Source: Diadema setosum (taxonomy: Eukaryota > Echinodermata > Echinoidea > Diadematoida > Diadematidae). From it: a DNA stretch of 64,000 bases. How positions within the stretch are numbered: position 1 is the stretch's first letter; every line of letters begins with the position of its first letter. Positions 48,481-59,615 of this stretch are shown piece after piece. The notes beneath the pieces are model-generated. The model was not told the DNA's origin and searched no databases. It was given only the letters and a program-made list of their open reading frames with translations. The translations under genes and the position numbers were made by a program. The stretch covers positions 33,157,041 to 33,221,040 of the forward strand of contig CM067069.1 of NCBI GenBank assembly GCA_033980235.1, read 5' to 3'.

Positions 48481-48927
48481 CAGTTGAACCTCTCGTATCC
48501 GGACAAGTCGGGACCGGGGCTCATCCGGATAAGGGATTTGGCCTGATATGGGAGACTCAATGCTTTATACATGTACATATACATACACATGTACTGATGT
48601 AGCCCATTGTAGTACCACATGTAGTAATGTGTATACTGCAACCTTTTCATTGTTACACTCAGTAACAGACCACAAAATAGAGGTTTGTGTTTGCAAGAAT
48701 GAAATCATTTTCTTTTATAAATTCTTGGGATGATTTACCTAAATAATTATTATGAAATGTATCAAGTATATGTAATTCATGTGTGTTTGTGTAGGAGTTC
48801 TCATGGAGTTGGGAATCCCCCTTTCCTCCCGTAATTATAATATTTTTTTTAAAAAATCACGGCGAAATTGCGTCCGTATAATAGAGAGATCCGGATAAAG
48901 GGAGGCCAGATAATAGAGGTTCAACTG
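48481..48927. mobile_element. Pogo/Tigger-type MITE
   Basis: 447 bp between TA dinucleotides (48479-48480, 48928-48929). Left end CAGTTGAACCTCTCGTATCC and right end complement CAGTTGAACCTCTATTATCT form TIRs of the CAGT...ATCCGG class used by pogo/Tigger elements. ATCCGGATAA is repeated inside both ends. No transposase frame. A 19-bp sequence, GTATTAGAATCACAAATGG, sits just outside on the left (48458) and again on the right (48945). Confidence 0.8.
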
Positions 48928-48929
48928 TA

Positions 48930-49057
48930 TATATATATATATATGTATTAGAATCACAAATGGAGATCACAACAGATGACCTGGTTATTCATCTCAGATT
49001 TAAAGTTGGAGCAGTTTAATGTTCGTACAAACTCTTCAGATTTTAACAAGACCAACA
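48930..49057. other. Spacer with duplicated flank
   Basis: Starts with (AT)n and the second copy of GTATTAGAATCACAAATGG, then unremarkable AT-rich DNA. Confidence 0.6.
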
Positions 49058-49412
49058 TTAACCCATTGAACCCTAGTAATGAATGTACTCAGCTAGAGGT
49101 CTACAAGAAATGTATATTTGTTTTAGCAAAATCATCCTTGGCAGGTTAACCCACTGAGGACAGACTGATTTTGCTACAACATGCATTTCCCATCAAGACC
49201 TGCCCGAGTATACACCGGACTCGTCCTTAACGGGTTAATAAAGCCTCCCCACTGGGAATGGCTTTCTCGAGGTCTGATGCTGAAGGCGGAATCCATTCCC
49301 CCCCCCCCCCCTGGTCTGAGCATAGCCAAAAAAGACGAGTCTCAAGATACTCGGGGAGGTGTATATTGGAAATGAATGTTGTAGCAAAATCAGTTGGTCC
49401 TCCATGGGTTAA
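49058..49412. repeat. Cluster of three TTAA-ended foldbacks (family D)
   Basis: Copies at 49058-49149 (forward, diverged) and 49146-49238 (reverse) share the single TTAA at 49146-49149. A third, about 49330-49412 (forward), has lost its left end near a C run at 49298-49311. All contain the TTTTGCTACAACATGCATT core or its complement. Confidence 0.75.
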
Positions 49413-49948
49413 TGCTGTGCGTTTGCTGCCTAAAAAATTACATCTGAGGTGCATAAAATGTATGCTAGATATCTGTAATAGATGTATAGGACCTACACAC
49501 AACTCAAGGTGTTGCAAGGTAGATTCTGATCATTCATTTTGATTTGGGTCACAAAACAGCATCAAGCAACTAGTGTAGTAAAACCACTCGATTTCCAACA
49601 CACTTGCAAAGACTTGCCAAATGTGTGTAACACAGGAAAAAGATTCAGTAAGGGTTTATGAGGTCCCCCTTGTTTAGTTTTAACTCTAGTGTCAGAAAGG
49701 TTATACTGCCCTCTAGAGGTTGAGGGTAAAACCAAAATATTGATGTCCTTGTGGAAACCCCTTCCCCACGCTACCCCTCCCACAACCATTCACAACGAGG
49801 CACTCATGTGTGTGAGTGTATGTGCATGTGTGTTTTCCCTCTTTCTTTCTGTGACTCTCTCTTTCTCTCTCTCTCCCTGCCTTAGTCACACCCTAGCTTG
49901 TGGTAAAGGCCTGATCTAATTTACATGTGTGTTTGTTTGGCATGGCAG
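49413..49948 (+). other. Upstream intron end with pyrimidine tract
   Basis: Non-repetitive DNA ending in C/T-rich sequence (49838-49880) and then the acceptor GGCATGGCAG at 49939-49948. A stronger-looking acceptor after the C/T tract (CTGCCTTAG at about 49885) would place an in-frame TAA before the long open segment, so it is not preferred. Confidence 0.55.
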
Positions 49949-50743
49949 GTTCTCAACAACAACACCAGCGTGAGTTCCGCCGCCGATCAGGGTGTGGACA
50001 GTCTTCTCCACTACTCGCCGCCCTGCAGGATGGTCGAGAGTCTCAACAACAATCACTCCGTGGAGGAGAAGGACGACGAGATGAGGACTTTCTCGCTCTT
50101 GCAGGATACCGCTACCACTGCAGCAGCCACCACTGCCACCACCACCGCCGCCGTTGATACTAAGATGTCGCAAGAGTGCGCAACTTTGGACGATCGGTCC
50201 ATGCAGGAAGTTGAGGCGTTCGACCGACCCGAGATCGGTCCCCGCGATACCATGTTTGAAGGCAGCGTGGAACATAAAAATAACTCCAACCATGCACGAC
50301 AGGACTTCTTTGACTCTTACGACCCGACGTCGACGATTATCGCCAACGACGATGAGGAGGATGGGGGAGACCCCTGCTTGAGTTCGACGCACTCCTCGCC
50401 GACGCTCTCGCACCACGAATGTTTCCAAGTGGACAACACCACATATAGTGCGCCGAGCTCGCCTCACGGAAAGCAGCCGCTGTCACGCCACCCGAAGAAG
50501 AAACTGGTCCGGAGACAGTCTTCCCCGCCGACGAGCACGACGAACGCTGATGCAGACAACGACGAGCCCGAGGCAGATCAGGCGGTGCCACCGGACTCGC
50601 CGGGCACGCGCGTCAAGTTCCGCCGCAGCTTCTTCAAGCGCTTCTCAGCGGGGAATAAAGAGGAATTACAAGGAAAGACTCGTGCTCTGTCTGTGAGAGA
50701 AAGGAGCAAAGTTCAAAAGAAGACCCAACCTGAGAGCAAGAAG
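49949..50743 (+). CDS. Internal exon of an unrecognised Ser/Thr-rich, probably disordered protein
   Basis: The only clear coding segment here. It is 795 nt (265 codons), in phase 0 at both ends, with GC and CpG far above the flanks. Boundaries: acceptor GGCATGGCAG| and donor AAG|GTGAGT. Exon residues (V = 1): two LNNN(T/H)SV repeats (2-8 and 32-38), a Thr/Ala tract (about 54-69), an acidic NDDEEDGGD patch (133-141), a Ser/Pro-rich stretch, basic KKKLVRRQSSPP (183-194; RRQSSP fits R-x-x-S-x-P, a 14-3-3-type site), basic-aromatic RVKFRRSFFKRFS (221-233), and Arg/Lys-rich RALSVRERSKVQKKTQ near the end. No folded domain, signal peptide or membrane segment is visible. The look is that of a regulatory linker or tail in a larger cytoplasmic protein. 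An ATG at 49925 is open into the exon and could instead be a start. Reading through the donor adds 30 codons to a stop at 50834-50836. I do not recognise the gene. That it codes is fairly certain; exact borders and identity are not. Confidence 0.8.
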
Positions 50744-50752
50744 GTGAGTCTC
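50744..50752 (+). other. Splice donor GTGAGTCTC
   Basis: AAG|GTGAGT matches the donor consensus. Downstream GC drops at once to intron level, which supports a true exon end. Confidence 0.75.
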
Positions 50753-53589
50753 CTTTCAGATAAATCGTACAAAATATTTAAACGTTACTCGGTCATGTTC
50801 GTCTATCCAAATATGCTCCATGTGCCAGATACATGACCGTTCAGCTCAAAACCCACAAGAAGTGGGCCAAAATGAACTTCCACTTTCCTGCATAGTTTAA
50901 AATAGTAAGCTCTAGAATAAAAATTAAAAATTATAACTTTAGTTAGTAAAAACAAATCATCCTAACCCATTCATAAAGTGATTAGAATAATAGAGTTTTT
51001 AAGTGCGGTTTCATAGAAAAAAAAAATGGAATAGAGGATCTAAAAGCTGGGGTTACTCAGGCATGCTTTACAGAAATATCAATGAAAACATTTTTTCTTT
51101 CCCAGTGAAAGCAGCACCTTACCTAAAAAATATATATATATATTCCATAAAAATTGCTAATATCTCAATTCGGGTTTTGTTTTAAAATGTCAAATTTTGA
51201 CAATTTGTTGACAAAATATTACCTTCTCAGGTAAGAAAAACTTTTAAAAAAGTGAGTCGATCAACCCAAATGACATATTTTGTTCCATTTCAGAAAATCT
51301 CATTCAGTGGCTTGTTATGGAATTTGAGCTAGGCAGTCACTACAAGTATAATCCATTTGCCATATACTTTTGTTCAAAGTTATTCTTATTATGTACCTTT
51401 TGTGACAACAGTCATGGTGTGCGGAGTGAGTTAGGTGAAGGGAATTTGAAGACTTGTCACAAAGATGCTGTAGTCTGGTTTCTGCTATAAAGAGAAACTG
51501 TGGTGATAATTTGATTTATTTATATGATGTGATGTGAGGGCACTACCCTTATTACTGCCCCATCACTGTGGTATGCCCGTTTCACACTTGAAACAAGAGA
51601 GACATCATGGGTGAAGTATCATGTTAAAGGATTTGAGCAGTGGTCAGGTTTTGAGCTTTCTCTACAATGTGAGAATATGTGTGAAAAACAGAAATGCGAA
51701 CATCGAACATCATATTTTATATTTGCTTAATGATGTGAGATGTTTAGATGCCTTGAAGTGTTGAGTCTTGTATTTCCCCCCAATAACAGTAGCTTTCATC
51801 TGTAGTGGACAAGATGTAGTGACCCCCCCCCCCCCCATCACTTTGGATTGTATTCTTTGTACCCCAAAGGATGAAATATATTCTTTGAAATCTATTAAAG
51901 GGATGGTAACATATAGTGTGTGTGTGTGTGTGTGATTGTTCTGCAGAATTGACAGATCATACATGGTGCTTCAAAGTCTTGAGACAGTGCAGAAATATAT
52001 TGAAAAGTTTGATTGCAAAACAAATTAACTACATTCTTGTTCAGGTGAGACATTTGCGATATAGGCTGCTGAAACAAAACAAGAAAAAGAAAAAAAAAAC
52101 AAGGCAAAATGGGATAATTCTTTCCCAAACTTCAAGAATGATCATTGTGATGAAACAATTGAGGTATCACTGGAAAGAATTTGTATTTGCTCTCTTTGCT
52201 GATGAACTTACTTTCAAATATTCAAGAATGGCACTTTACCTATTTTGCAATCAACTTTTCCATACATAGACTGTATTTTAGATGTAGTCTTATCGTGACT
52301 GATTTCTTGAAGAGGGGATAGCAATAGAGCACGTCAAATCACAATATATGGGCATTTAATCAGTGGAGGCAAATGCCATGCCCAATAAGAATGAGACATC
52401 TTATTGGCGTTCAGATGAATGAGTTCATCTTTATGAACTTGTCTGTTTGCATACCGGCAAGTCACTATTCTGTGGCAAGTGGGTGAGAAAAGCTTATTTA
52501 AAAGCCTGTAAGGGCATGTACTCTGCGATTGAATGAGTGCCAAGTGTAGGGTAATGCAAGTAACCTGACGGTGTGTCTTTCCTCAGATTTCTCTTTCTCC
52601 ATGCTGTAGTTTGACAACACTTTCCAGAGGAGACATCACTTCAGAATGATTATGATAAATGACTTTCCTATGTAGTCATGCAGAGTAATGTATGCAGGAT
52701 GATACATCTGTGATTTCTTAAATTGTTCGCCAATTTGTGCCTTACTCTTGTAGTTGACATACAATTACACAATTCCAAACTGATTTCAGTAGTCACTCAG
52801 CTTTAAAAGCAGTGAAGAAAACTGAAATGTTCAAATTCTGACATTTTTATTTTTATTTCTGGGGGGGGGGGGCCATAAACCTATTTGGCTGTGAGTGAAT
52901 ACTGTACTGTGTGCATTAGGTAAGTAATGTAAAGGAATATTTTCATCTTGCATAGTAACAAGTAACAGCCAGCTTGGGGATAGGGAGGAAATTCAACCAG
53001 AGGGTAGCACTTTTCTTAAAATCATGTTTCACATTGTTTATGTGTTAGAACATTATCTCATATTTACACTGTTACATCCATGTCATGACTTCGTTAATTT
53101 CCACCTTGAAACAAGTGGAAAATAAATGGAATCAATTTAAAGGGAAAAAGTGGTAGTATTTATACATTATATATATCTCAAAGGAATACTTAATGAATAA
53201 TATTTAACCATTATTTGACCCAGGCTTTATACATATATGTACACTGTGAAACCAAAGCCATATAAGTGGAACATACAGTGTATAAATTTTTTTTCCATTA
53301 TGAAAGTTTACAGATATGGAAGAAATCTATTCATCACAACCATTACTCATATTGGCATTACACTGTAACTTGATTGAATTCTGAAAGTATCAGTTACATT
53401 ACTCATTGATGAGCCCGAAGGGTAAAGAAAATACTTTTTTTGAATATTGGGATATGGCAAGAGCCCTGAATCAATAGAGAGTACGAGAGGTTTCCTTTTA
53501 GAATCGGAAATCAAAACTATCTGTAATTAGTGCGGATTCAAGTTCCTGTTTTTGTACAAAAATCTGAATTTTTTTCTTTCTTTTTGTGT
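50753..53589. other. Downstream intron-like DNA, no gene seen
   Basis: AT-rich, with a C run (51822-51836), a short (GT)n tract (51916-51934), an A-rich run (52078-52100) and a G run (52861-52872). The 117-codon frame at 51916-52269 is AT-biased with no domain. Confidence 0.65.
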
Positions 53590-53900
53590 AATCCTTCATG
53601 TTGACTCTACTCTCCGGAGCTAGGCTTTGCGTGGCAGTCCAGCCAGCAGCCCTCCCGAAAAAATGCCACACTCGATTAACATCAATATCGCACTGTTTGT
53701 CTCGCTGGAAGTCATTATTTAGCCGAATGCGATGGCGCTGGTCACGTGATCACAGCGGCGTAATTGGAAGAGAGTTTCGAACCGATAAACACGCAATATA
53801 TACATCCTCAATTGTTTTTTTGAGAAACCCTCAATGCCAATTCTCATCACGCAAGTTTTTCCTCGGCAGGTTCACCTCCGAGCATCCGTTCGTGTAAACA
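53590..53900. promoter_or_regulatory. CpG-richer intronic patch with a CACGTG box
   Basis: About 300 bases of balanced, CpG-bearing, non-repetitive DNA. GTCACGTGAT at 53741 is an E-box of the CLEAR/M-box style. A 99-codon frame (53598-53897) overlaps without domain or splice framing. It resembles a cis-regulatory element more than an exon. Confidence 0.3.
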
Positions 53901-54017
53901 CACACTCCATTATTCTTCTTTATCTTCAGAATCATAGTCCTCAAAAGGCATGGAGTAAGATTTTTTTCATACTCTCTCTCTTTCCCTTCCCCACCATAAA
54001 AAAAAAGTATTTAAAAA

Positions 54018-54042
54018 CAGAGAGAGAGAGAGAGAGATAGAG
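54018..54042 (+). repeat. (GA)n microsatellite
   Basis: About nine GA units then ATAGAGAG. Confidence 0.9.
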
Positions 54043-54119
54043 AGTGCAAATTATTAGTCAGATTGAAACATTGCATATATTTTCCTGCTTTTTATAACAG
54101 AACTTGCTCTCTCTCCCTT

Positions 54120-54540
54120 TAATAATAATAAGTACAGCATTTATAATGCACCATCAATCTAGTAGCCTATTCTGAGGTGGAGAGGGACATAATTATAAAG
54201 AGAATATCATACATTATAATCATAGTTGTGCATAAAAAGTTTGAAGAAGAAGAAAGAGATAGAAATATATACCCGATGAGCAATTCGATGAATCTTCAAC
54301 CAAAACAAGATGCGAACATATATGACTTCAGAAGCTTTTTAAATGTTTCAATGGTTTCTGCTGATCGGATCCTCAGTGGAAGAGCATTCCAGAGAGATTG
54401 GACTGCTGAAACAAAGGATTTTTTCTCCGAGTCGAGAATGTTCTTTTAACTGTTAATTGTTTACTATTACATGAACGGAGATTTCTGCCAGGGACATATT
54501 CTGAAACAAGGTTTCCCTTCTCCCCCCCCCCCCCCCCCCA
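54120..54540 (+). repeat. Dispersed repeat family J, copy 1
   Basis: Opens with AATAATAATAAG and ATAATGCACCAT, later GAAGCTTTTTAAATGTTTC and GTGGAAGAGCATTCCAGAGA, an order shared with 55963-56275. It ends near a C run at 54522-54539. The 90-codon frame inside is part of the repeat. Confidence 0.45.
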
Positions 54541-55885
54541 CTCTGTCTTTCCGTCTCTCACTTTGTCTGTCTGTTTGTCTGTCTGTCTCTTGTTTTTTTA
54601 TCTTCCCTTTTACATCTTACTTTCCAATATTTGTAAAAATTGTTTTGTTTTATTTTGATTGATATAATTTATGTCAGTATCATGTCATTGCAGTCTTAAT
54701 ACATCCCACTCAGGGAAACAAACAACCCCCCAAACAAACAAGCAAACCAAAAACACACATACAAAGTAGAATAGAAAAAGCAACAATCTAGAAGCCTTTC
54801 TGTTGAAGCTTGTCACATCAGGCGTTTGTACCTCGTGTATCTGTTATGAATAGTCAGTTAAGGTCGTTGGATGCAATGGCTGCAAGCTGCAAGTCTTGCA
54901 AAATACTCCTTTTTTTGTCTTTCACATTTTTTAAAAGTCTAGTAATTTCAAAAGTGCAGGGGTCACCTATCTCTGGAAGTAAGCGTTAAAGATACATGTT
55001 GCTGATTCGCCAGCAAAACATGTTTGCCGTCCATCTCAAGCATGATTGACCCTCCTCGACGTAATGCCAAACTCTATTTCTGTCTCCAAAATGAGCCTAA
55101 TCAGGGACCTAAGGAGATGTATCGAGGTAGGTCAATAAAGTGATTGAAACTCTTCAAGATCACAATTAATCCCTGGAGAGAGTCTAATTTTCAATCATGT
55201 CACTTGCAAACAAACCTCCGGTACCATACACAATAAATGTACAATGTCTGTATTGCTCAAGAATGTTTACTTTTGTTCGCGTAAAGATAGCCATCCCTTT
55301 GAAAGTTAGCCACATGTTTAATGACATTTTCTTTCTTCAGTACTGGTATGACAATGTAATTTTTAAAATATATGTAGGCTAGAGTGTTTTGCTTTGTTTT
55401 GGTTTTTGGGTTTTTTTTTCATGCACCTAAATGATTTTTTTATTATCATGTACAGCTCAGTCAGCAGTTTTATCATCTGCTTCTAAAATTGAGCCACAAT
55501 GTTTCTACGAGTATATTATGTGAATTTCCTCAATGCTTCCACTGCACAGTTCCCATTCTTACCTTCCTTATTCCAGTCTTCATTCATGGGCATTTTTTGT
55601 TTTTGTTTTAATTCTACAATGTAGCCGTAATATCTTTACGAAGATGACACTAAGTAGGCAAAAAAAATGGTGTTCTGCTCAATCATGCGTGAAACAGCTG
55701 TTTCTATTGTCCAAACTGGGAGGCTGCATCGTCTGAGCATTCACATCACAAATCTAAAGTTTGCTATTGTGTCTACTTAGAACTTGCGATTTAAATAGTG
55801 ACTCATCTTTACAATGCAACTGATCATAGACAAGATGACTGAGAGAGAGTGAGAGAGAAAAAAAAAAAGGTAAGAGGGGATGGTG
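54541..55885. other. No gene seen
   Basis: CTGTCTGT-rich pyrimidine patch (54541-54600), then AT-rich DNA. No exon framing. Confidence 0.6.
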
Positions 55886-55955
55886 ATTTACTGTTGAAGA
55901 CAACTCCCGAGTATGCTCGGGCTGGGGTCTATGAAAAATGCATGTTGTAGTGAAC
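55886..55955 (+). repeat. TTAA-ended foldback family D, internal fragment
   Basis: CTCCCGAGTATGCTCGGG, GTCTATG, AAATGCATGTTGTAG in the family D order; both TTAA ends are lost. Confidence 0.6.
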
Positions 55956-55962
55956 TATCCAA

Positions 55963-56275
55963 TAATAATAATAATAATGGAGTCTTGTAATGCGCCATGT
56001 CTGTCACACAGTGGCACTCCTGGCGCAGAAAGGTAAGACCTCCTCCCACATTGCTTCATTCAGGAAAAGATCACAATTGAAAGAAAGCACAGTTACTGAA
56101 ATAAAAAGGTCTTGAGTTCCCTCTTGAACAGAGGGAAAGAGGTCTCCATTCTCAGTTTCAAAGGCAGTGAGTTCCAGAGAGAAGAGCCAGACTGGATGAA
56201 AGCTCTGTTGCCCCATGAATGATGAGTACGGGGAACTCGAAGGGTGTGAGCAGTGGATGAATGAAGAAATCTAGT
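55963..56275 (+). repeat. Dispersed repeat family J, copy 2
   Basis: (AAT)n followed by GTAATGCGCCAT, CTCCTGGCGCAGAAAGG, a GGTCTTGAGTTCCCTCTTGA block and GTGAGTTCCAGAGAGAAGA. Non-coding. Confidence 0.45.
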
Positions 56276-56862
56276 CTGAGCTCATCTTCAACAGGTTACT
56301 CAGAAAGGAAAAGACTGATAAACAGAATGAGAAATTTAGGGAGAGAGACAAATAAAAGGGAGTCCACTCTGTGGTAGAAACCCAAATTTTTGCAAGGATT
56401 ACAGGAGAGATCCCATCTTAAGCCAGATCTCAAAAAACAAGGGGGGAAAGGCCCAAATGCTCTAAACCAGGCACGGTGGGAGGCTGAAGCTGCGTCACCT
56501 TGTTTTTCTACCGCCAGGCCATCGCCATGGGAACACGAGCTGTTTCTGTGAGGAAACGTGTTATTATATCAGGGCTGTCTTATAAGGACGGTCCCAGTCT
56601 CTTTACTTCGTCTCACATCCTCTTCCTTGTTTAGGAATATGACTGTCTATGGAGACAAAATAGATTTTTAAATAATGATATAGGTTTCATCTTTCCATAG
56701 TTGCCAAAATGAAAACTCTAGAAAAAATAAACATACACCTTACATCCCAGTGACCATGTATGTAGATACATTAGTTTGGTTGTGTCCAATGGCAAAATTT
56801 CTTTGTGAGGGTTAGAGACTGCTTATTTTCAAGGTATTTTTTTTTAATGATTGACAGTGTTA
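56276..56862. other. No gene seen
   Basis: Intron-like DNA. A short acceptor-like TTTTTCTACCGCCAG near 56500 is followed by 30 open bases but only a weak donor. Confidence 0.5.
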
Positions 56863-56882
56863 TAATAATGATAATAATGACG

Positions 56883-56914
<32 letters not shown>

Positions 56915-57040
56915 AATAATGATAATAATAATAATAGTATCATTAACGTTATTAGTATTATCATTATTATATTATTGTTATTATTATTATTATCATTATT
57001 ATTATTATTATTATTATTATAATTGTTATTATTATTAATT
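56863..57040. repeat. Mirrored (AAT)n/(ATT)n microsatellite
   Basis: About 80 bases of AAT/AATGAT units are followed, after a spacer containing TTAACGTTA, by about 80 bases of ATT/ATC units. The halves are complementary and can form a long hairpin. The Ile/Tyr-rich frame across it is an artefact. Confidence 0.9.
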
Positions 57041-57850
57041 TTATCATTGAACTGTCATTGCCATCTTATTCAAATGACTACATATGCACTCACAGAAAAA
57101 CTCTTAATCCGTTCCTTCATCTTCTACTTGAAAATCGATATCTTTCTTCCCCCCCTCCCATCCAAAGGAAAAAAAAAGTATGTTAACAACTTTAACACTA
57201 TCACTTTATAAAGTCAACACAGCTATTTAACTTTACACGACTATAAAATGGTCTAACAGGAAGGATAAAAACTTCATGAAAAATGTTTTCAGACTTAAAA
57301 AGGAATTGAGTATTAACCTTTGTATGCAAGCCAATGGGACATTGCTGTCACACTTGTTTCAAATAATTTGTGCATTGATTGGTTGATGTTGCATGTACCC
57401 CTTTCTATAGTTTGTGTCTTGTCATTGTTATTGAAACTTTTACTCCTTAGTTGTTTGCTCTATTGAGTTGTTTTCAGTATGGAGTAATTTCCCTTTGAAG
57501 TACAAAAGGGTCATCAAGTTGAGAGCAAAATTTTGATATTAGCAGGAGTCTGTTCATGAAGATATTGCCATCATTTGTAATTATTGCCATCAAACCATTG
57601 TCAGTGCCCCCAGGCATAACTCAAGAATGGGAAGTAGTCCATTTCTACTGTGATTGATGACTGTAAGAGACAGACAACCCATTTTCCCCCCTTTTGAATG
57701 TGTAATGGAGACAACTACAATGCCCTGGAAGTTCTGTGGTCAAGCGGTGTTATTACAGACAATTGGAAGACTGGACTCCTTGTTCGCCCACTCTGAATCC
57801 ACTTGCTTGGTGATTCTGTATTTCCTGTACATAGAAGAATCTCTAGAGTA
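57041..57850. other. No gene seen
   Basis: AT-rich DNA with a short C run (57149-57156). No exon features. Confidence 0.6.
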
Positions 57851-57862
57851 TTGTGTGTGTGT

Positions 57863-57909
<47 letters not shown>

Positions 57910-57952
57910 GGAGAGAGAGAGTGGTTTTGTGTGTGTGTGTGTGTGTGTGTGC
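57851..57952 (+). repeat. (GT)n-(GA)n-(GT)n compound microsatellite
   Basis: Two TG tracts flank a GA tract (57899-57921). The Val/Cys and His/Thr frames on the two strands are artefacts. Confidence 0.95.
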
Positions 57953-59227
57953 ATAGTGAACAACATTCATGGAAGTTGTAATATGAATTCATTGAAGCGC
58001 TTGTTGATGGATTACAAGCTGAATGGTAGGCCTAAACCGTAGGCATTGATACATGGCTTCAAAATGGGTCAAGTTTGACGAGGCGCACTGAGGAAATATT
58101 TCATAAACTCATTACATCTTAATTACCTCAAGAGGAGGTTTGTCTTTTAATTTGCGAGGAGGGGGGGGGTTGTTTTCTTGTGCGAGTCGGCATGGAATGT
58201 GGTATATGGGATCGGGCGGGGACTGATTTCTCGTTTCCTAATAGGATGTGTGTACACTGAAGTTGATTGTCATTTCGTTTGTGTTATCATTTCTTTGAGC
58301 ACTCTTGTCTGAGGAGCAAATTATTGAAATTTGTATCATTTATTTTTCCTCTTCAAGTATATTTTCTGGGTGTGGGGAAGGAGATTAGAGGTCCTTCAAA
58401 TAGTCAATGCAATGTACTTTCTCTTTTTGTGTGTTTAATTCTTTTTCAGTCAACAAATACTTTATACTTTCGTACTAGATGTGGCATGTGTTCAATGTCG
58501 CTTTGCTAGAATTTAAGAGGTTAAATATCTTACAACTACAAAATGCCATACGGTACTCAAATACTCAGGAATCTACCTGAATTTGACCAGATGGCGGTAA
58601 AGAAACAGGGGAAAAAAAACACAAAAAAACAGGGCACTATATGAATGATCATAATTTGCAAATCAACCTTCTAAAATAAAAAGAATATAACCATACCTTA
58701 AATACAGATATTTTTTTTTTTCTCTCTCTTTTCTCATGACTGAATATAAATGAAAGTATGATCTGGAAATTGAAGAATCGAATATTATTATTGCAGCTAC
58801 CCATAGAGTCGGTTTGACTTCTTTTAATATCAGAAGTTCAAGGAGTCTAGTCCTCTATTCATTCAAGCTTCATACCATCACTGGAAGAAGCATCTTAACA
58901 AATTTCTGAGTTTAATTTCATTTCATTTTATTTCATTAAAAATGAATGAATGTACTGTAAAAAATGGCGTTGTACTGTACGTTGTAATTTGATTTACATT
59001 ATGATTTGATAAAGCAATGTACTTTTGTGTTTTATTCCATATCATTTATTTTCTTATTTCTCAAATGGAAATATACCGAGATGATCCTTCACGATAAAAC
59101 TGAATACATAACCTGAAAAGAAAAACAAGAATTTGAATGATCAGTTAAGAGGAACAGTCCGTATACTGCAGGGTACAAGAAATAAATTGAGCTTCATTCA
59201 GTATATTATAAGCAAATTGTCTATTTA
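57953..59227. other. No gene seen
   Basis: G run near 58161-58170, T run near 58710-58720, a TTTCATTTCATTTTATTTCA patch near 58917. No exon features. Confidence 0.6.
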
Positions 59228-59613
59228 AAGGGACTATACAGTACTGGTTGAGGTGGGGATTCATGTTTCGAACATCCCTAGGTGAAATAATGAGAAACCT
59301 CTTATGAAATATGAAAGAGCATGTAATTTTAAGAAGGATTCAATGTTTATTTGATGAAAAGTGGTTTTCAAATGGTTGAGATATCCAAAAAAGTGATAAT
59401 AATAAAAGGCGACAGGCCACGCCTTTTATTAGGATCTCTTTGTTTCACCTTGTTTTTGGATATCTCAGCCATTTCAAAACCGATTTTCATCAAATAAACT
59501 TTTGATACCCCTTAGAATTGCATGCTCTTTGACATCTTATTGAGTGGTTTCTGAATATCTCGCAAAACGTTAAATGCTAAATTCTCACCTCGACCAGAAC
59601 TGTACACACCCTT
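59228..59613 (+). repeat. Palindromic MITE family B, second subfamily, forward copy
   Basis: 386 bp between TA dinucleotides (59226-59227, 59614-59615). Outer arms match family B, but the centre carries AAAAGGCGAC...GCCTTTT in place of GTGGGACCCAC. Left end AAGGGACTATACAGTACTGG. Confidence 0.85.
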
Positions 59614-59615
59614 TA

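Noticed and set aside
48408..48650. Minus-strand frame ending in Tyr-Ile repeats
   Set aside because: It is the (TA)n microsatellite read as codons.
49916..50467. 183-codon frame on the minus strand over the exon
   Set aside because: Antisense shadow of the GC-rich coding exon; the + strand frame is longer and has matching splice borders.
56516..56545. Possible 30-nt exon after TTTTTCTACCGCCAG
   Set aside because: The donor (TCT|GTGAGG) is weak and the encoded ten residues are uninformative.
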